Shown here: piece by piece, positions 42,630-51,751 of the stretch | Position numbering within the stretch: the first letter of the stretch is position 1 | Layout of the letters: each line of letters begins with the position of its first letter | Assembly (NCBI RefSeq): GCF_013113735.1 | Contig: NZ_CP053346.1 | Location: 4,168,001-4,232,000 of the forward strand | Origin: Sphingomonas sp. AP4-R1 | GTDB lineage: Bacteria > Pseudomonadota > Alphaproteobacteria > Sphingomonadales > Sphingomonadaceae | DNA length: 64,000 nt | Reading direction: 5' to 3' | Program-made: the position numbers and the translations under genes | The notes under the pieces: model-generated | What the model was told of the DNA's origin: nothing | The model's input: the letters and a program-made list of their open reading frames with translations, nothing else | The model's database searches: none

Positions 42630-43815
42630 AACCCACGACCTGCCCCCCCTCCCCGACGATCGCCAGATGCGCGGTCTCAAGCGTTTCGGCATCGGTGCCG
42701 CCATCGTCGCCGTGATCGCCGTCGCCTTCGGCATCGTCAGCCGCTCGCACAGCGATCATGCTCTGGCCGAAACGGCCTCCGAGGCCTCGACGCTCACGGT
42801 GAACGTCGTGCGGCCCACGACGACCGATCACGCGACCGATCTCGTCCTGCCCGGCAACGTGCAGGCCTGGAACAGCGCGGCCATCTATGCGCGCACCAGC
42901 GGCTACGTGAATCGCTGGCTGGCCGATATCGGCGATCATGTCCGCGACGGGCAGGCGCTGGCGGTGCTGGATGCGCCGGATCTGGATCAGCAGCTCGCCC
43001 AGGCGCGCGCCGACTACCAGACCACGCTCGCGCAGGAGGCACTGGCCAAGACCACCTCGGTCCGCTGGGCCAGCCTGCTGAAGTCGGACGCCGTCTCGCA
43101 GCAGGAAGCGGACGAGCGCGCGGCCGATTACAAGGCGAAGATGGCCGTCGCCAATGCCAGCCTCGCCAATGTGAAGCGGCTGGAAGCGCTGAAGGGCTTC
43201 ACCCTGCTCCGCGCACCTTTCGGCGGCACGGTGACGAGCCGCACCGCGCAGATCGGCGCGCTGGTCGTTGCCGGCAATGCCGGTGCGCAGCCGCTGTTCA
43301 CCGTCTCCGATACCACGCGGATGCGGGTCTATGTCCGCATTCCGCAGGCCTATACCGGCCAGATCAAGGACGGGATGAAGGTGACGATGATGCTGCCCGA
43401 ATATCAGGGCCGCAGCTTCACCGGCACGCTCACCCGATCGGCCGGCGCGGTGGACAATTCGTCCGGATCGATGCTCGTCCAGGTGCAGGCGCCCAATCCG
43501 AGCGGCGAGCTGAAGCCGGGCGCCTTCGCGCAGATCAGCTTCCCGGTTCCGGCGAGCGCCGGTGCGCTCCGGATCCCCTCGACCGCATTGATCTTCAACG
43601 CGGGCGGCACCTCGGTCGCCACGGTGGACGGCAACGGCAAGATCGCGATCAAGCCGATCACGATCGCGCGCGATCTCGGCAAGGAGATCGAGGTCGGCAG
43701 CGGCGTCAGCGCCACCGATCAGGTCGTCGATACGCCGCCGGACGCGATCCAGGCGGGCGATACGGTCAAGATCGCGAGCAGCGCCAAGGCGGACGGTGGC
43801 CGTGCCAAGAGCTAA
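42622..43815 (+). CDS. RND efflux periplasmic adaptor subunit
   Basis: A 397-residue membrane-fusion protein, GTG start at 42622 inside the end of the pump gene. It has an N-terminal membrane anchor (about 22-40), a lipoyl-like half (SAAIYARTSGYVNRWLADIGDHVRDGQALAVLD), a helical hairpin (about 125-190), the second lipoyl half (FTLLRAPFGGTVTSRTAQIGALV) and a beta-barrel domain. It links the pump to the outer-membrane factor encoded next. It overlaps the following gene by 20 bases. Confidence 0.92.
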   Translation: MSETHDLPPLPDDRQMRGLKRFGIGAAIVAVIAVAFGIVSRSHSDHALAETASEASTLTVNVVRPTTTDHATDLVLPGNVQAWNSAAIYARTSGYVNRWLADIGDHVRDGQALAVLDAPDLDQQLAQARADYQTTLAQEALAKTTSVRWASLLKSDAVSQQEADERAADYKAKMAVANASLANVKRLEALKGFTLLRAPFGGTVTSRTAQIGALVVAGNAGAQPLFTVSDTTRMRVYVRIPQAYTGQIKDGMKVTMMLPEYQGRSFTGTLTRSAGAVDNSSGSMLVQVQAPNPSGELKPGAFAQISFPVPASAGALRIPSTALIFNAGGTSVATVDGNGKIAIKPITIARDLGKEIEVGSGVSATDQVVDTPPDAIQAGDTVKIASSAKADGGRAKS

Positions 43816-45253
43816 GCTGTTCGCAGCCGCCACGCTGGCGGCGCTGCTCGTCTCCGGTTGCTCGATGGCGCCGGCCTATCATCCGCAGGCGACGCCGAGC
43901 CCGGCCGCGCTCAAGGAGGATCAGCCCGCCCCGCCCGCCGGCTGGGCCGAGGCGAAGCCGCAGGACGCCGCCGCGCGCGGTGCCTGGTGGTCGTCGTTCG
44001 GCGATCCCGTGCTGGACGATCTGGAGGCGCGCGCCGAACGCGCCAGCCCGACGCTCGCCGCCGCGCTCGCCCGCTACGACGCCGCCCGCGCGCAGGTGCG
44101 CGATGCCAGCGCGGACCTGTTCCCCGAGATCAGCGCCAGCGGCCAGATCCGGCGCGAGCGCCTGTCCGCGCTGCGCCCCAACGCGGTCAACGGTGCCAGC
44201 GAATATACGCAGCGCATCGTCGGCGGCTCGGCCAGCTACGAACTGGATCTGTGGGGCCGCATCCGCAACGAGGTGTCGGCCAGCCGCGCCGAGGCGCAGG
44301 CCAGCCAGGCCGATCTCGCCAGCGTGCGGCTGAGCCTGCAGGCCGATCTGGCGGATTCCTACGTGCAGTTGCGCGGGCTGGATGCCGAGCGCCAGCTGCT
44401 GGAACGCACCGTCGTCGCTTACACCCGCGCGCGCGATCTGACCGTGACGCGCCATGACGGCGGCATCGCCAACGGCATGGACGTCAATCGCGCGAAGACG
44501 ATCCTCGCCTCGGCCCGTGCCCAATTGTCGGATGTCGCCAATCGGCGCGCCGCGCTCGAGCATCGGATCGCGGCGCTGATCGGCGAGCTTCCGGCGACCT
44601 TCTCGATCGCCGCCGACGTGAAGAATTTCGCGCCGCCGGAGATCCCCTCCACGGCCGCCTCCGAGCTGCTCCAGCGCCGTCCCGACGTGGCCGAGGCCGA
44701 GCGCAAGGCCTATGCCGCCAATCGGCGGATCGGCGTGGCGCGCGCGGCCTGGTTCCCCACCCTCTCGCTGAACGCGCAGGGCGGCTATAATTCGATCAAC
44801 AGCGACGTTCTCCAGTCGCCCGCCAGCTTCTGGACGCTGGGGCCGGCGATGCTGATGCAGACGATCTTCGATGGCGGCCGCCGCGCCGCGCAGGTGAAGA
44901 TCAGCCGCGCCGATTATGAGGAAGCCGCCAGCAATTATCGCGAGACCGTGCTGACCGCCTTCCGGCAGGCCGAGGACAGCCTCGCGGCGGCGCGCCTGCT
45001 CGCCCAGGCCTCGATCGACCAGCGCGACGCGGCCGAGGCGGCCAGCCGCACCGAGAATCTCGCGATCACCCGCTATCGCGACGGCGCCTCCGACTATCTC
45101 GAGGTGGTGACGGCGCAGACGGCGGCGCTGCAGGCCGAGCGCGCCGCGTTGCAGGTGCAGACCAGCCGGATGCAGGCAGCAGTGTCGCTCGTCCGCGCCT
45201 TCGGCGGCGACTATCACAGCCCGATCGCGGTGGCGCAGGCGGGCCAGCCTTAA
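43796..45253 (+). CDS. outer-membrane efflux lipoprotein, NodT/OprM family
   Basis: A 485-residue TolC-like channel with a lipoprotein signal (LAALLVSGCS), as in NodT/OprM factors. It starts at a GTG within the adaptor gene. The two coiled-coil repeats show in ARAQVRDASADLFPEISASG and VARAAWFPTLSLNAQGG, with the family's LLQRRPDVAEAERKAYAANRRIGVARA block. It completes a tripartite pump. A palindromic repeat follows directly and may end the transcript. Confidence 0.92.
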   Translation: MAVPRAKLFAAATLAALLVSGCSMAPAYHPQATPSPAALKEDQPAPPAGWAEAKPQDAAARGAWWSSFGDPVLDDLEARAERASPTLAAALARYDAARAQVRDASADLFPEISASGQIRRERLSALRPNAVNGASEYTQRIVGGSASYELDLWGRIRNEVSASRAEAQASQADLASVRLSLQADLADSYVQLRGLDAERQLLERTVVAYTRARDLTVTRHDGGIANGMDVNRAKTILASARAQLSDVANRRAALEHRIAALIGELPATFSIAADVKNFAPPEIPSTAASELLQRRPDVAEAERKAYAANRRIGVARAAWFPTLSLNAQGGYNSINSDVLQSPASFWTLGPAMLMQTIFDGGRRAAQVKISRADYEEAASNYRETVLTAFRQAEDSLAAARLLAQASIDQRDAAEAASRTENLAITRYRDGASDYLEVVTAQTAALQAERAALQVQTSRMQAAVSLVRAFGGDYHSPIAVAQAGQP

Positions 45254-45269
45254 GCCTCACCCTCAAACC

Positions 45270-45357
45270 GCTTGTCCTGAGCTTGTCGAAGGACCGTTCT
45301 TCTTTCTCATCTCGCTGAAAGAAAGAACGGGGCTTCGACAGGCTCAGCCCAAACGGA
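45270..45357. repeat. dispersed palindromic repeat
   Basis: CTTGTCCTGAGCTTGTCGAAG with GGCTTCGACAGGCTCAGCCC as its inverted mate, and a central CGTTCTT-CTTTCT/AGAAAGAACG hairpin. It lies between the convergent efflux factor and yjbQ genes. Confidence 0.75.
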
Positions 45358-45371
45358 AGGGGGTTAGCCCC

Positions 45372-45794
45372 TTATTCCCCGATCAGATGCAGCGCGATGT
45401 TCCGACGGTGCGGGGCGCGGCGATGTTCGAACAGATAGACGCCCTGCCACGTGCCCAGCACGGGCAGGCCATCCGCGACCGGGATCGACAGCTGCACCTG
45501 CGTCAGCGCGGTGCGGAGATGCGCGGGCATGTCGTCCGGCCCCTCATCGTCATGCGCGTAGGCGTGGGGATCCTCGGGCGCGATCCGGGCGAAATAGGCC
45601 TCCAGATCGGTGCGCACCTCGCGCGCCGCATTCTCCTGGATCAGGAGCGAGGCCGAGGTGTGGCGGCAGAAGAGCGTCAGCAGCCCTGTCGCGATTCCCT
45701 GGCCGACCGTCCAGTCGACCAGTTCGCGCGTGACTTCGACAAGCCCCTGCCGCCGCGTTTCGATCCGCAGCTCGCCCGAAGCCTGCCGGATCAT
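45372..45794 (-). CDS. yjbQ: YjbQ family protein (UPF0047)
   Basis: A 140-residue YjbQ/UPF0047 protein. The start at 45794 (MIRQASGELRIETRRQGLVEVT) fits the family length. Conserved pieces are GLLTLFCRHTSASLLIQENA, HDDEGPDDMPAHLRTAL and LGTWQGVYLFEHRRAPHRR; these His/Asp residues form the metal-like pocket of the family. Members show weak thiamine-phosphate synthase activity, but the physiological role is not settled. Confidence 0.9.
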   Translation of the reverse strand: MIRQASGELRIETRRQGLVEVTRELVDWTVGQGIATGLLTLFCRHTSASLLIQENAAREVRTDLEAYFARIAPEDPHAYAHDDEGPDDMPAHLRTALTQVQLSIPVADGLPVLGTWQGVYLFEHRRAPHRRNIALHLIGE

Positions 45795-45878
45795 GCGAGG
45801 CCGCCGACAAGAGCCATTCGCGGAAAAGCGCATGGCGATGCGGCGCCATGCGCCGATCGGCGCATCATCGAACGACGC

Positions 45879-46340
45879 TTAGTTCTTCGGTGCAGCCGGT
45901 GCAGGCGTCGCGGCCGCGGCGCCGGTCGACGCCTTGGCGACGTCGCCGGTGGTGGCAGGCGCGTTCAGGATGTCGCGCGTGGCGCCGCCCTTGTTGACGG
46001 TCTGCGTCGCGGGCGAGCCCGCCTCGCTGCGGATGCCCGGCGTGGCGGCGGGGCCGGCCTGCGTCAGCAGCGCCTCTTCGCCGGCGCTCGCCTTCTGCTG
46101 GCCGCCGAACAGCGCGTTGAGCGCCTGGGTGGAGCTGTCCGCCTCCTGCGGGCGCGGCTCGCCCGGACGCGGCGGCACGAGCGTGAAATCGGGCGGCACC
46201 ACCAGCGGCTGCGCGCGGCCGACGACGAATTCGTCGGGGCCGCTGCGCCCGGCGAACACGCCCTTCGGCGTCTTGGCGGCGCAACCGGCCAGGGTGAGGA
46301 GCGCCAACGGCACTGCCGCGACCCACAAACGCTTAGACAT
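45879..46340 (-). CDS. DUF3035 (BamF-like) lipoprotein
   Basis: A 153-residue lipoprotein with signal LALLTLAGC. The start at 46340 is supported by a GGAG ribosome binding site eight bases upstream. The mature N-terminus PDEFVVGRAQPLVVPPDF is the DUF3035 signature; in Caulobacter a member is described as the BamF subunit of the outer-membrane assembly complex. The rest is low-complexity, rich in Ala, Thr and Pro. It overlaps lspA by 8 bases, following the order lspA-DUF3035 that I associate with sphingomonads. Confidence 0.8.
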   Translation of the reverse strand: MSKRLWVAAVPLALLTLAGCAAKTPKGVFAGRSGPDEFVVGRAQPLVVPPDFTLVPPRPGEPRPQEADSSTQALNALFGGQQKASAGEEALLTQAGPAATPGIRSEAGSPATQTVNKGGATRDILNAPATTGDVAKASTGAAAATPAPAAPKN

Positions 46341-46833
46341 TCGCATTCTCCGAAGGCGGCGTCGCGTCACGCACGAACAGCGCGCGCACGGCCAGCAATA
46401 CCACGCCGATGCTAATCGCGGCATCGGCGACATTGAAGACTAAAAAGGGCGACCATGCGCCGAAGTGAAGGTTCAGGAAGTCCGCGACATAGCCCAGACG
46501 CACCCGATCCGCGATATTGCCGATCGCGCCGCCCAGGATCGCGCCCAGCGCGAGCGCATCGACGCGGTTCCTCTCGCGCAGCAGCCACACCAGCACGCCG
46601 ATCGCGATGCAGGCGGTAAGCCCCGCCAGCATCCAGCGCTCCGCGTCGGTGCTGGCGACGAGGAAGCTCATCGAGACGCCCCGATTTTCCACCCAGATGA
46701 AGCGGAAGATCGGCAGGATCTCGATCGGCCCGCGAAAGGGCAGACCGATCGGGCCCATGATCGCCCATTTCGAAAGCTGATCGGCCACGAGCACGGCCGC
46801 GGCCGTGGCGAAGCCGCCGATACGGACCGACAT
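46333..46833 (-). CDS. lspA: signal peptidase II (lipoprotein signal peptidase)
   Basis: A 166-residue aspartic protease in the inner membrane that removes the signal of prolipoproteins. Conserved boxes are AVLVADQLSKW, VENRGVSMSF, LGGAIGNIADRV and FNVADAAI, the last two holding the catalytic aspartates. Four hydrophobic segments are present. The start codon overlaps the ileS stop by one base (TGATG). It would process the many lipoproteins predicted in this window. Confidence 0.95.
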   Translation of the reverse strand: MSVRIGGFATAAAVLVADQLSKWAIMGPIGLPFRGPIEILPIFRFIWVENRGVSMSFLVASTDAERWMLAGLTACIAIGVLVWLLRERNRVDALALGAILGGAIGNIADRVRLGYVADFLNLHFGAWSPFLVFNVADAAISIGVVLLAVRALFVRDATPPSENANV

Positions 46834-49829
46834 CAGCCGACCACGCTCGCGCAGCGATCGCACAGCGCGCCATCCTCGGTCACCTCGGGCAGGTGGCGCC
46901 AGCAACGGCCGCACTTTTCCAGCTCTGTCTTGGCGACTTCGAACGCGACCGGCTGGTCGGTTTCCAGTGTCTCGCCCTCGATCACCGTCACCGGCGCGGT
47001 GATCGCGATCTCGGCGAAATTCACCGAGCGCAGCAGCGCCGCATCGCCCGGCTGATAGGCGAGCGCGGTCACGTCCGCCTCCAGGCTGGAGCCGATCACC
47101 TTCTCGCGCCGCAACGGCTCGATCTTGCCGGTCAGCTGCGTGCGCAGCTCGCGCAGCCGCTCCCAGCGGACGCGCAGATCGTCGTTCGACCAGCCGGCCT
47201 CCACCGTCGGCCATTCCAGCAGATGGACGCTGCCACCCTCGGGATAGCGCGAGCCCCACACTTCCTCGGCCGTGAAGCAGAGGATCGGCGCGGCATAGCG
47301 GACGAGCGCCTGGAACAGGATATCCAGTACATTGCGATAGGCGCGGCGCGTGGGATCGCCCGCACCGTCGCAATAGAGGCTGTCCTTGCGGATATCGAAG
47401 TAGAAAGCGGACAGATCGTTGTTGCAGAAATCGCCCAGTGCGCGCGCATAGCGATTGAATTCAAAGGCTTCGGTCGCGGACTTCAGTTCCGTGTCGAGGC
47501 CGGCCAGCAGATGGAGCATGTAGCGCTCCAGCTCCGGCATCGCCTCGACCGCCACCGTCTCATCTTTCGAATACCCCTCAAGGGCGCCCAGCATGTAGCG
47601 GAAAGTGTTGCGAAGTTTGCGATAGGAATCGCTGGTGGTAGCCAGCACTTCCTTGCCGATGCGGACATCCTCGAAATAATCGGTCGAGGCGACCCACAGG
47701 CGAAGAATGTCCGCGCCGCTCTCGCCGATGATCTTCAGCGGATCGACGACATTGCCGATCGACTTGGACATCTTGCGGCCCTGCCCGTCGAGCGCGAAGC
47801 CGTGCGTCAGCACCGCCTCATAGGGGGCGCGGCCGCGCGTACCGCAGCTTTCGAGCAACGACGACTGGAACCAGCCGCGATGCTGGTCCGACCCCTCCAG
47901 ATAGAGGTTGGCGCGCACGTCCTTGCCGTAGCGCGCCTCGATCGTGAAGGCGTGGGTGGAGCCGCTGTCGAACCACACGTCGAGAATGTCGCGCTGCGGC
48001 TCATAGTCCGCCGCGTCATAATCGGGGCCCAGCAAAGCCTGATGATCGGCCGCGAACCACGCATCCGCCCCGCCCTGCTCGAAGGCCGCGACGATGCGGG
48101 CATTGACAGCGGGATCAACGAGATAGGCGTTGGTCTTCTTGTCGAGATAGAGCGCGATCGGCACGCCCCATGCGCGCTGGCGCGAAATCACCCAGTCCGG
48201 GCGCCCCTCCACCATCGCCCCGATCCGGTTGCGGCCCTTTTCGGGCACGAAGCGGGTGTTGGCAATCGCGTCCAGCGCCAGTTCGCGCAGGGTTGGGGCG
48301 TTGGAGGTGGGGGAGTCGCCCAAGGCCCGTCCTTCGACAGGCTCAGGACGAACGGTGTTTTCGGTCGCACCCTCAACGCCGTTGGTGCTGAGCGAAGTCG
48401 AAGCACCGGCTCCGAGCGCCGCCACCGGCTTGTCCATCCCGATGAACCATTGCGGGGTGGCGCGGAAGATCACCTTGGCCTTGGAGCGCCACGAATGCGG
48501 ATAGCTGTGCTGGAAGTCCGCGCTCGCGGCCAGCAGCCCACCGACTTCGCGCAGGTCCGAGCAGATCGGGCCGTCCGGCGCGTTGAACTTGGGATTGATG
48601 ACGCTGCCCTGCCCGCCGAGCCAGCCCCAGTCCGCGCGATATTTGCCGTCACCCTCGACCGCGAAGACCGGCTCGATGCCGTTGGCCTTGCACAGCAGGA
48701 AATCGTCCTCGCCATGATCCGGCGCCATATGGACGAGGCCCGTACCCGCATCGGTCGTGACGAAATCGCCCGCCAGCATCGGGCGGGGCTTGGCGAAGAA
48801 GCCGCCGAGCTTGTGCATCGGGTGGCGGACGACAGTGCCGGCGAGATCGGAACCCTGCAAGGTCGCGATCTCTCTGGTAAAGAGTGCAGGGCCATTCATC
48901 CCAAATGCGGCAGCCACACGGAGCTTCCAGCTAGCAAGTAGGTCTTTGGCAACCAAAAACTTAGTATTGATGAGTCGATCCAAAGGATCGCGATCTAGCG
49001 ATCCCTGCGTATCTGGATCGATTCCTGTCGCGAAAACCTGAGCGACAACATACTCAACCTCCGGCCCATAGGCCAAAGCCTGGTTGACCGGGATCGTCCA
49101 CGGCGTCGTGGTCCAGATCACCGCACAGGCGCCGACCAGTTCCTTGATCGGCGAATCCGTGATCTCGAACGCCACGTCGATCTGCGTCGAGGTGATGTCC
49201 TCATATTCCACCTCGGCCTCGGCCAGGGCAGTCTTCTCCACCGGGCTCCACATCACCGGCTTCGCGCCGCGATAGAGCTGGCCCGTCTCGGCGAACTTCA
49301 AAAGCTCGCCCACGATCGTGGCCTCGGCATCATACTTCATCGTGAGATAGGGATCGTCCCAATCGCCCATCACGCCCAGCCGCTTGAACTGCTCGCGCTG
49401 GATATCCACCCAGCCCGCCGCATAGGCCCGGCATTCGGCGCGGAAATCCGCGACCGGCACCTGATCCTTGTCCAGCTTCTTCTTGCGATAGGCCTCCTCG
49501 ACCTTCCACTCGATCGGCAGGCCGTGGCAATCCCAGCCCGGAACGTAGGGCGCATCCTTCCCGAGCAGCGACTGGGTGCGGACGACGATGTCCTTCAGCA
49601 CCTTGTTCATCGCATGGCCCATATGGATGTCGCCATTGGCGTAGGGCGGGCCATCGTGGAGGATGAAGCGCTCGCGCCCCGCACGCGCCGTCCGCAGCTG
49701 GCCATACAGATCCTCGGCCGCCCATTTGGCGAGGATGGCGGGCTCCTTCTGCGCGAGGCCGGCCTTCATGGGGAAGTCGGTCTTCGGCAGGAAGACGGTG
49801 GAGCGATAATCGGGTTGTTCGTCGGCCAT
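46833..49829 (-). CDS. ileS: isoleucyl-tRNA synthetase, with in-frame repeat insertion
   Basis: A 998-residue class I synthetase that charges tRNA-Ile. HIGH is in YANGDIHMGHAMNK, KMSKS in GRKMSKSIGN, and the C-terminal zinc finger in CGRCWRHLPEVTEDGALCDRC. Two oddities lie in the middle. At about residues 470-515 a palindromic repeat (48326-48409) is translated in frame, giving the TVRPEPVEGRALG stretch between WFIGMDKP and LRELALDAI. At about residues 250-316, in the CP1 editing domain, the codons become AT-richer (CTA, TTG, CGA, AGA, ACT, GTT), unlike the rest. The frame is intact throughout, and the gene is essential, so the product must work. Confidence 0.96.
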   Translation of the reverse strand: MADEQPDYRSTVFLPKTDFPMKAGLAQKEPAILAKWAAEDLYGQLRTARAGRERFILHDGPPYANGDIHMGHAMNKVLKDIVVRTQSLLGKDAPYVPGWDCHGLPIEWKVEEAYRKKKLDKDQVPVADFRAECRAYAAGWVDIQREQFKRLGVMGDWDDPYLTMKYDAEATIVGELLKFAETGQLYRGAKPVMWSPVEKTALAEAEVEYEDITSTQIDVAFEITDSPIKELVGACAVIWTTTPWTIPVNQALAYGPEVEYVVAQVFATGIDPDTQGSLDRDPLDRLINTKFLVAKDLLASWKLRVAAAFGMNGPALFTREIATLQGSDLAGTVVRHPMHKLGGFFAKPRPMLAGDFVTTDAGTGLVHMAPDHGEDDFLLCKANGIEPVFAVEGDGKYRADWGWLGGQGSVINPKFNAPDGPICSDLREVGGLLAASADFQHSYPHSWRSKAKVIFRATPQWFIGMDKPVAALGAGASTSLSTNGVEGATENTVRPEPVEGRALGDSPTSNAPTLRELALDAIANTRFVPEKGRNRIGAMVEGRPDWVISRQRAWGVPIALYLDKKTNAYLVDPAVNARIVAAFEQGGADAWFAADHQALLGPDYDAADYEPQRDILDVWFDSGSTHAFTIEARYGKDVRANLYLEGSDQHRGWFQSSLLESCGTRGRAPYEAVLTHGFALDGQGRKMSKSIGNVVDPLKIIGESGADILRLWVASTDYFEDVRIGKEVLATTSDSYRKLRNTFRYMLGALEGYSKDETVAVEAMPELERYMLHLLAGLDTELKSATEAFEFNRYARALGDFCNNDLSAFYFDIRKDSLYCDGAGDPTRRAYRNVLDILFQALVRYAAPILCFTAEEVWGSRYPEGGSVHLLEWPTVEAGWSNDDLRVRWERLRELRTQLTGKIEPLRREKVIGSSLEADVTALAYQPGDAALLRSVNFAEIAITAPVTVIEGETLETDQPVAFEVAKTELEKCGRCWRHLPEVTEDGALCDRCASVVG
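48326..48409. repeat. dispersed palindromic repeat inside the ileS coding sequence
   Basis: CCGTCCTTCGACAGGCTCAG at the left and GGTGCTGAGCGAAGTCGAAG at the right form the same inverted pair seen in intergenic copies at 8691-8771 and 54922-55011. It is read in frame within ileS on the minus strand and encodes VRPEPVEG on one arm and ASTSLSTNGVEG on the other. Confidence 0.8.
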
Positions 49830-49840
49830 CAGTTCATCCG

Positions 49841-49991
49841 GTCCGTTGGTGTCGAGCAGCCCTGCGACTGCCTGCGGAGGCAGGCGTTCAGGACAATCCG
49901 AGCGAAGCCGCGACGCGCCCGTCGAGACAGGCGCATGCCATCTCGACGTCGGTTCTCGACTGCGCTCGAACCTTCGCTCGATGCGAACGGA
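49841..49991. repeat. degenerate dispersed repeat between ribF and ileS
   Basis: It contains GCCTGCGGAGGCAGGC (49870-49885) as a short hairpin, with CGTTCAGGACAATCCGAGCG, GTCGAGACAGGCGCATG and CGACTGCGCTCGAACCTTCG as diverged pieces of the common palindrome. It makes up almost the whole ribF-ileS gap. Confidence 0.55.
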
Positions 49992-49997
49992 GTAGGT

Positions 49998-50933
49998 TCA
50001 AGTTGCCAATGCGCTTAGGCGGCGGCGCGCCTCTTCGCAATCGGCGTCCATCTGCGCGACCAGCGCGTCGAGCGTGTCGAACTTCGCCTCGGGCCGCAGG
50101 AAGCTGATCAACTCCACCTCCATCACGCGATCGTAGAGGCTCTCCGCGAAATCGAAGAGGAAGCTCTCCAGCAATTCCTTGGGCGGATCGAAGGTCGGGC
50201 GGATGCCGAGATTGGCGGCGCCCGCCACCACGCGCCCGTCATCCAGCCGCGCGCGCACCGCATAGATGCCGTAACGCGGGCGCAGATAATCGCCCATGTC
50301 GATATTGGCGGTGGGATAGCCGATCGTGCGGCCGCGCTTGTCGCCGTGGATCACTTTGCCCGCGATCGCGAAGGGACGGCTCATCAGCCGTGCCGCCTGC
50401 TCGCAATCGCCCGCCTCCAGCGCGAGGCGGATGCGCGTGGAGGAGATCGGCCCCTCCCCGTCCTCGACCGGCGCGATCGCCTCGGCTAGGAAGCCGTGCG
50501 CCGCGCCCAGTTCGGCCAGCAAAGCCGTAGTGCCCGCGCGCGCCTTGCCGAACGTGAAATCATAGCCGGTGACGATCCCGGCCGCGCCGAAACGCTCCGC
50601 CAACACCTGCTCGACGAACCGCTCGGGCGAGAGATCGGCCAGCGCCTTGTCGAATCCGATCACCAGCATCGCATCGGCGCCCGCTTCCGCGAACAATCGC
50701 TCGCGCTGATCCAGCGTGGTCAGGCGGAACGGGCCGTGGCCGGGCCGGAAGAAGGCGGCCGGATGCGGATCGAAGGTGGCGACGATCGCCGGGCGCCCTT
50801 CCGCCCGCGCACGCTCCACCGCGCGCGCCACCACCACCTGATGGCCGATGTGGAATCCATCGAAATTGCCGAGCGCGATCACGCCGCCGCGAAAAGCCGC
50901 CGGCAGCGGCGCGCTTCCTGTCAGGCGCTCCAT
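49998..50933 (-). CDS. ribF: bifunctional riboflavin kinase/FAD synthetase
   Basis: A 311-residue enzyme that makes FMN and FAD from riboflavin. The N-terminal nucleotidyltransferase domain has ALGNFDGFHIGHQ and ATFDPHPAAFF, then GYDFTFGKARAG and ISSTRIR. The C-terminal kinase domain has GKVIHGDKRGRTIGYPTANI and ANLGIRPTFD. It sits upstream of ileS on the same strand, the usual ribF-ileS-lspA order of proteobacteria, though here separated by a 150-base repeat. Confidence 0.95.
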   Translation of the reverse strand: MERLTGSAPLPAAFRGGVIALGNFDGFHIGHQVVVARAVERARAEGRPAIVATFDPHPAAFFRPGHGPFRLTTLDQRERLFAEAGADAMLVIGFDKALADLSPERFVEQVLAERFGAAGIVTGYDFTFGKARAGTTALLAELGAAHGFLAEAIAPVEDGEGPISSTRIRLALEAGDCEQAARLMSRPFAIAGKVIHGDKRGRTIGYPTANIDMGDYLRPRYGIYAVRARLDDGRVVAGAANLGIRPTFDPPKELLESFLFDFAESLYDRVMEVELISFLRPEAKFDTLDALVAQMDADCEEARRRLSALAT

Positions 50934-51050
50934 GGCGTGCGCCTATAGGAAAGCCGGGCCGCACTGCCAATGCGAGGCGGACAGGAAAAAGCGCGCGCAT
51001 TTCGCACGGGCCGTCCCGGCGGGGTGTCGCCGCAGCGCAGCATCTCCTAC

Positions 51051-51716
51051 ATGGCGGGCATGTTCGAAAATCGCACCTTCGCCGCCTTTCTGTTCGACAT
51101 GGACGGGACGATCCTGAGTTCGATCGCCTCGGCCGAGCGCGTGTGGATGCGCTGGGCGCAGGAGCATGGCATCGATGTCGCGACCCTGTTCGCCACGATG
51201 CACGGTGTCCGCGCGATCGATACGGTCGCGCGCCACGCCCCACCGGGGGTCGATCCGCGCGCCGAGGCCGATCGCATCACGCTGATGGAGATCGAGGATG
51301 TCGAGGGCACCGATCCGATCACGGGCGCGGCCGCCTTCCTGAACGCCATCCCGGAAGGGCGCTGGGCGATCGTCACCTCGGCGCCGCGTGCGCTGGCGCT
51401 GGCCCGGCTGCGCGCGAGCGGCCTGCCTGTCCCAAGCGTGCTGGTCACGGCGGAGGATGTGGCGACCGGCAAGCCTTCGCCCGAAGGCTATCTGCTTGGC
51501 GCCGAGCGGCTGGGTGTGGCGGCGGCCGACTGCCTCGTGTTCGAGGATGCGGCGGCGGGGATCGCGGCCGGAGAGGCGGCGGGCGCCACCGTCTGCGTCA
51601 TCACCGCCTGCCGGACCGAAGGCGCACCCGCCGATCGCGCGGCCATCGCGAATTACGAGGGCCGCAGCGTCACGATCGATCCGGAGACGGGGGGCCTGCG
51701 GATCATCGCCTTCTAG
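51051..51716 (+). CDS. HAD superfamily phosphatase (sugar-phosphatase-like)
   Basis: A 221-residue HAD hydrolase. Motif I is FLFDMDGTILSS, motif II VTSAPR, motif III lies in GKPSPEGYLLGAERLG, and motif IV is CLVFEDAAAGIAAGEAAG. The cap is of the alpha-helical type near residues 20-85, as in YfbT/DOG/GPP sugar or glycerol phosphatases. Alternative starts exist at 50970 and 51060; 51051 fits best with motif I near the N-terminus. It is divergent from ribF. Substrate not predictable. Confidence 0.87.
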   Translation: MAGMFENRTFAAFLFDMDGTILSSIASAERVWMRWAQEHGIDVATLFATMHGVRAIDTVARHAPPGVDPRAEADRITLMEIEDVEGTDPITGAAAFLNAIPEGRWAIVTSAPRALALARLRASGLPVPSVLVTAEDVATGKPSPEGYLLGAERLGVAAADCLVFEDAAAGIAAGEAAGATVCVITACRTEGAPADRAAIANYEGRSVTIDPETGGLRIIAF

Positions 51717-51751
51717 GACCGATCGATATTCGGGGCTTTCTCTGCTTCTCG

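Noticed and set aside
39303..42734. A 1143-codon open frame on the minus strand opposite the RND pump
   Set aside because: Low-complexity Arg/His/Asp/Gly translation typical of antisense to a GC-rich gene; the plus strand encodes a complete RND transporter.
48300..48420. A frameshift or assembly error in ileS at the inserted repeat
   Set aside because: The frame stays open through the insert and conserved IleRS sequence resumes directly after it, so an in-frame insertion explains the data better.
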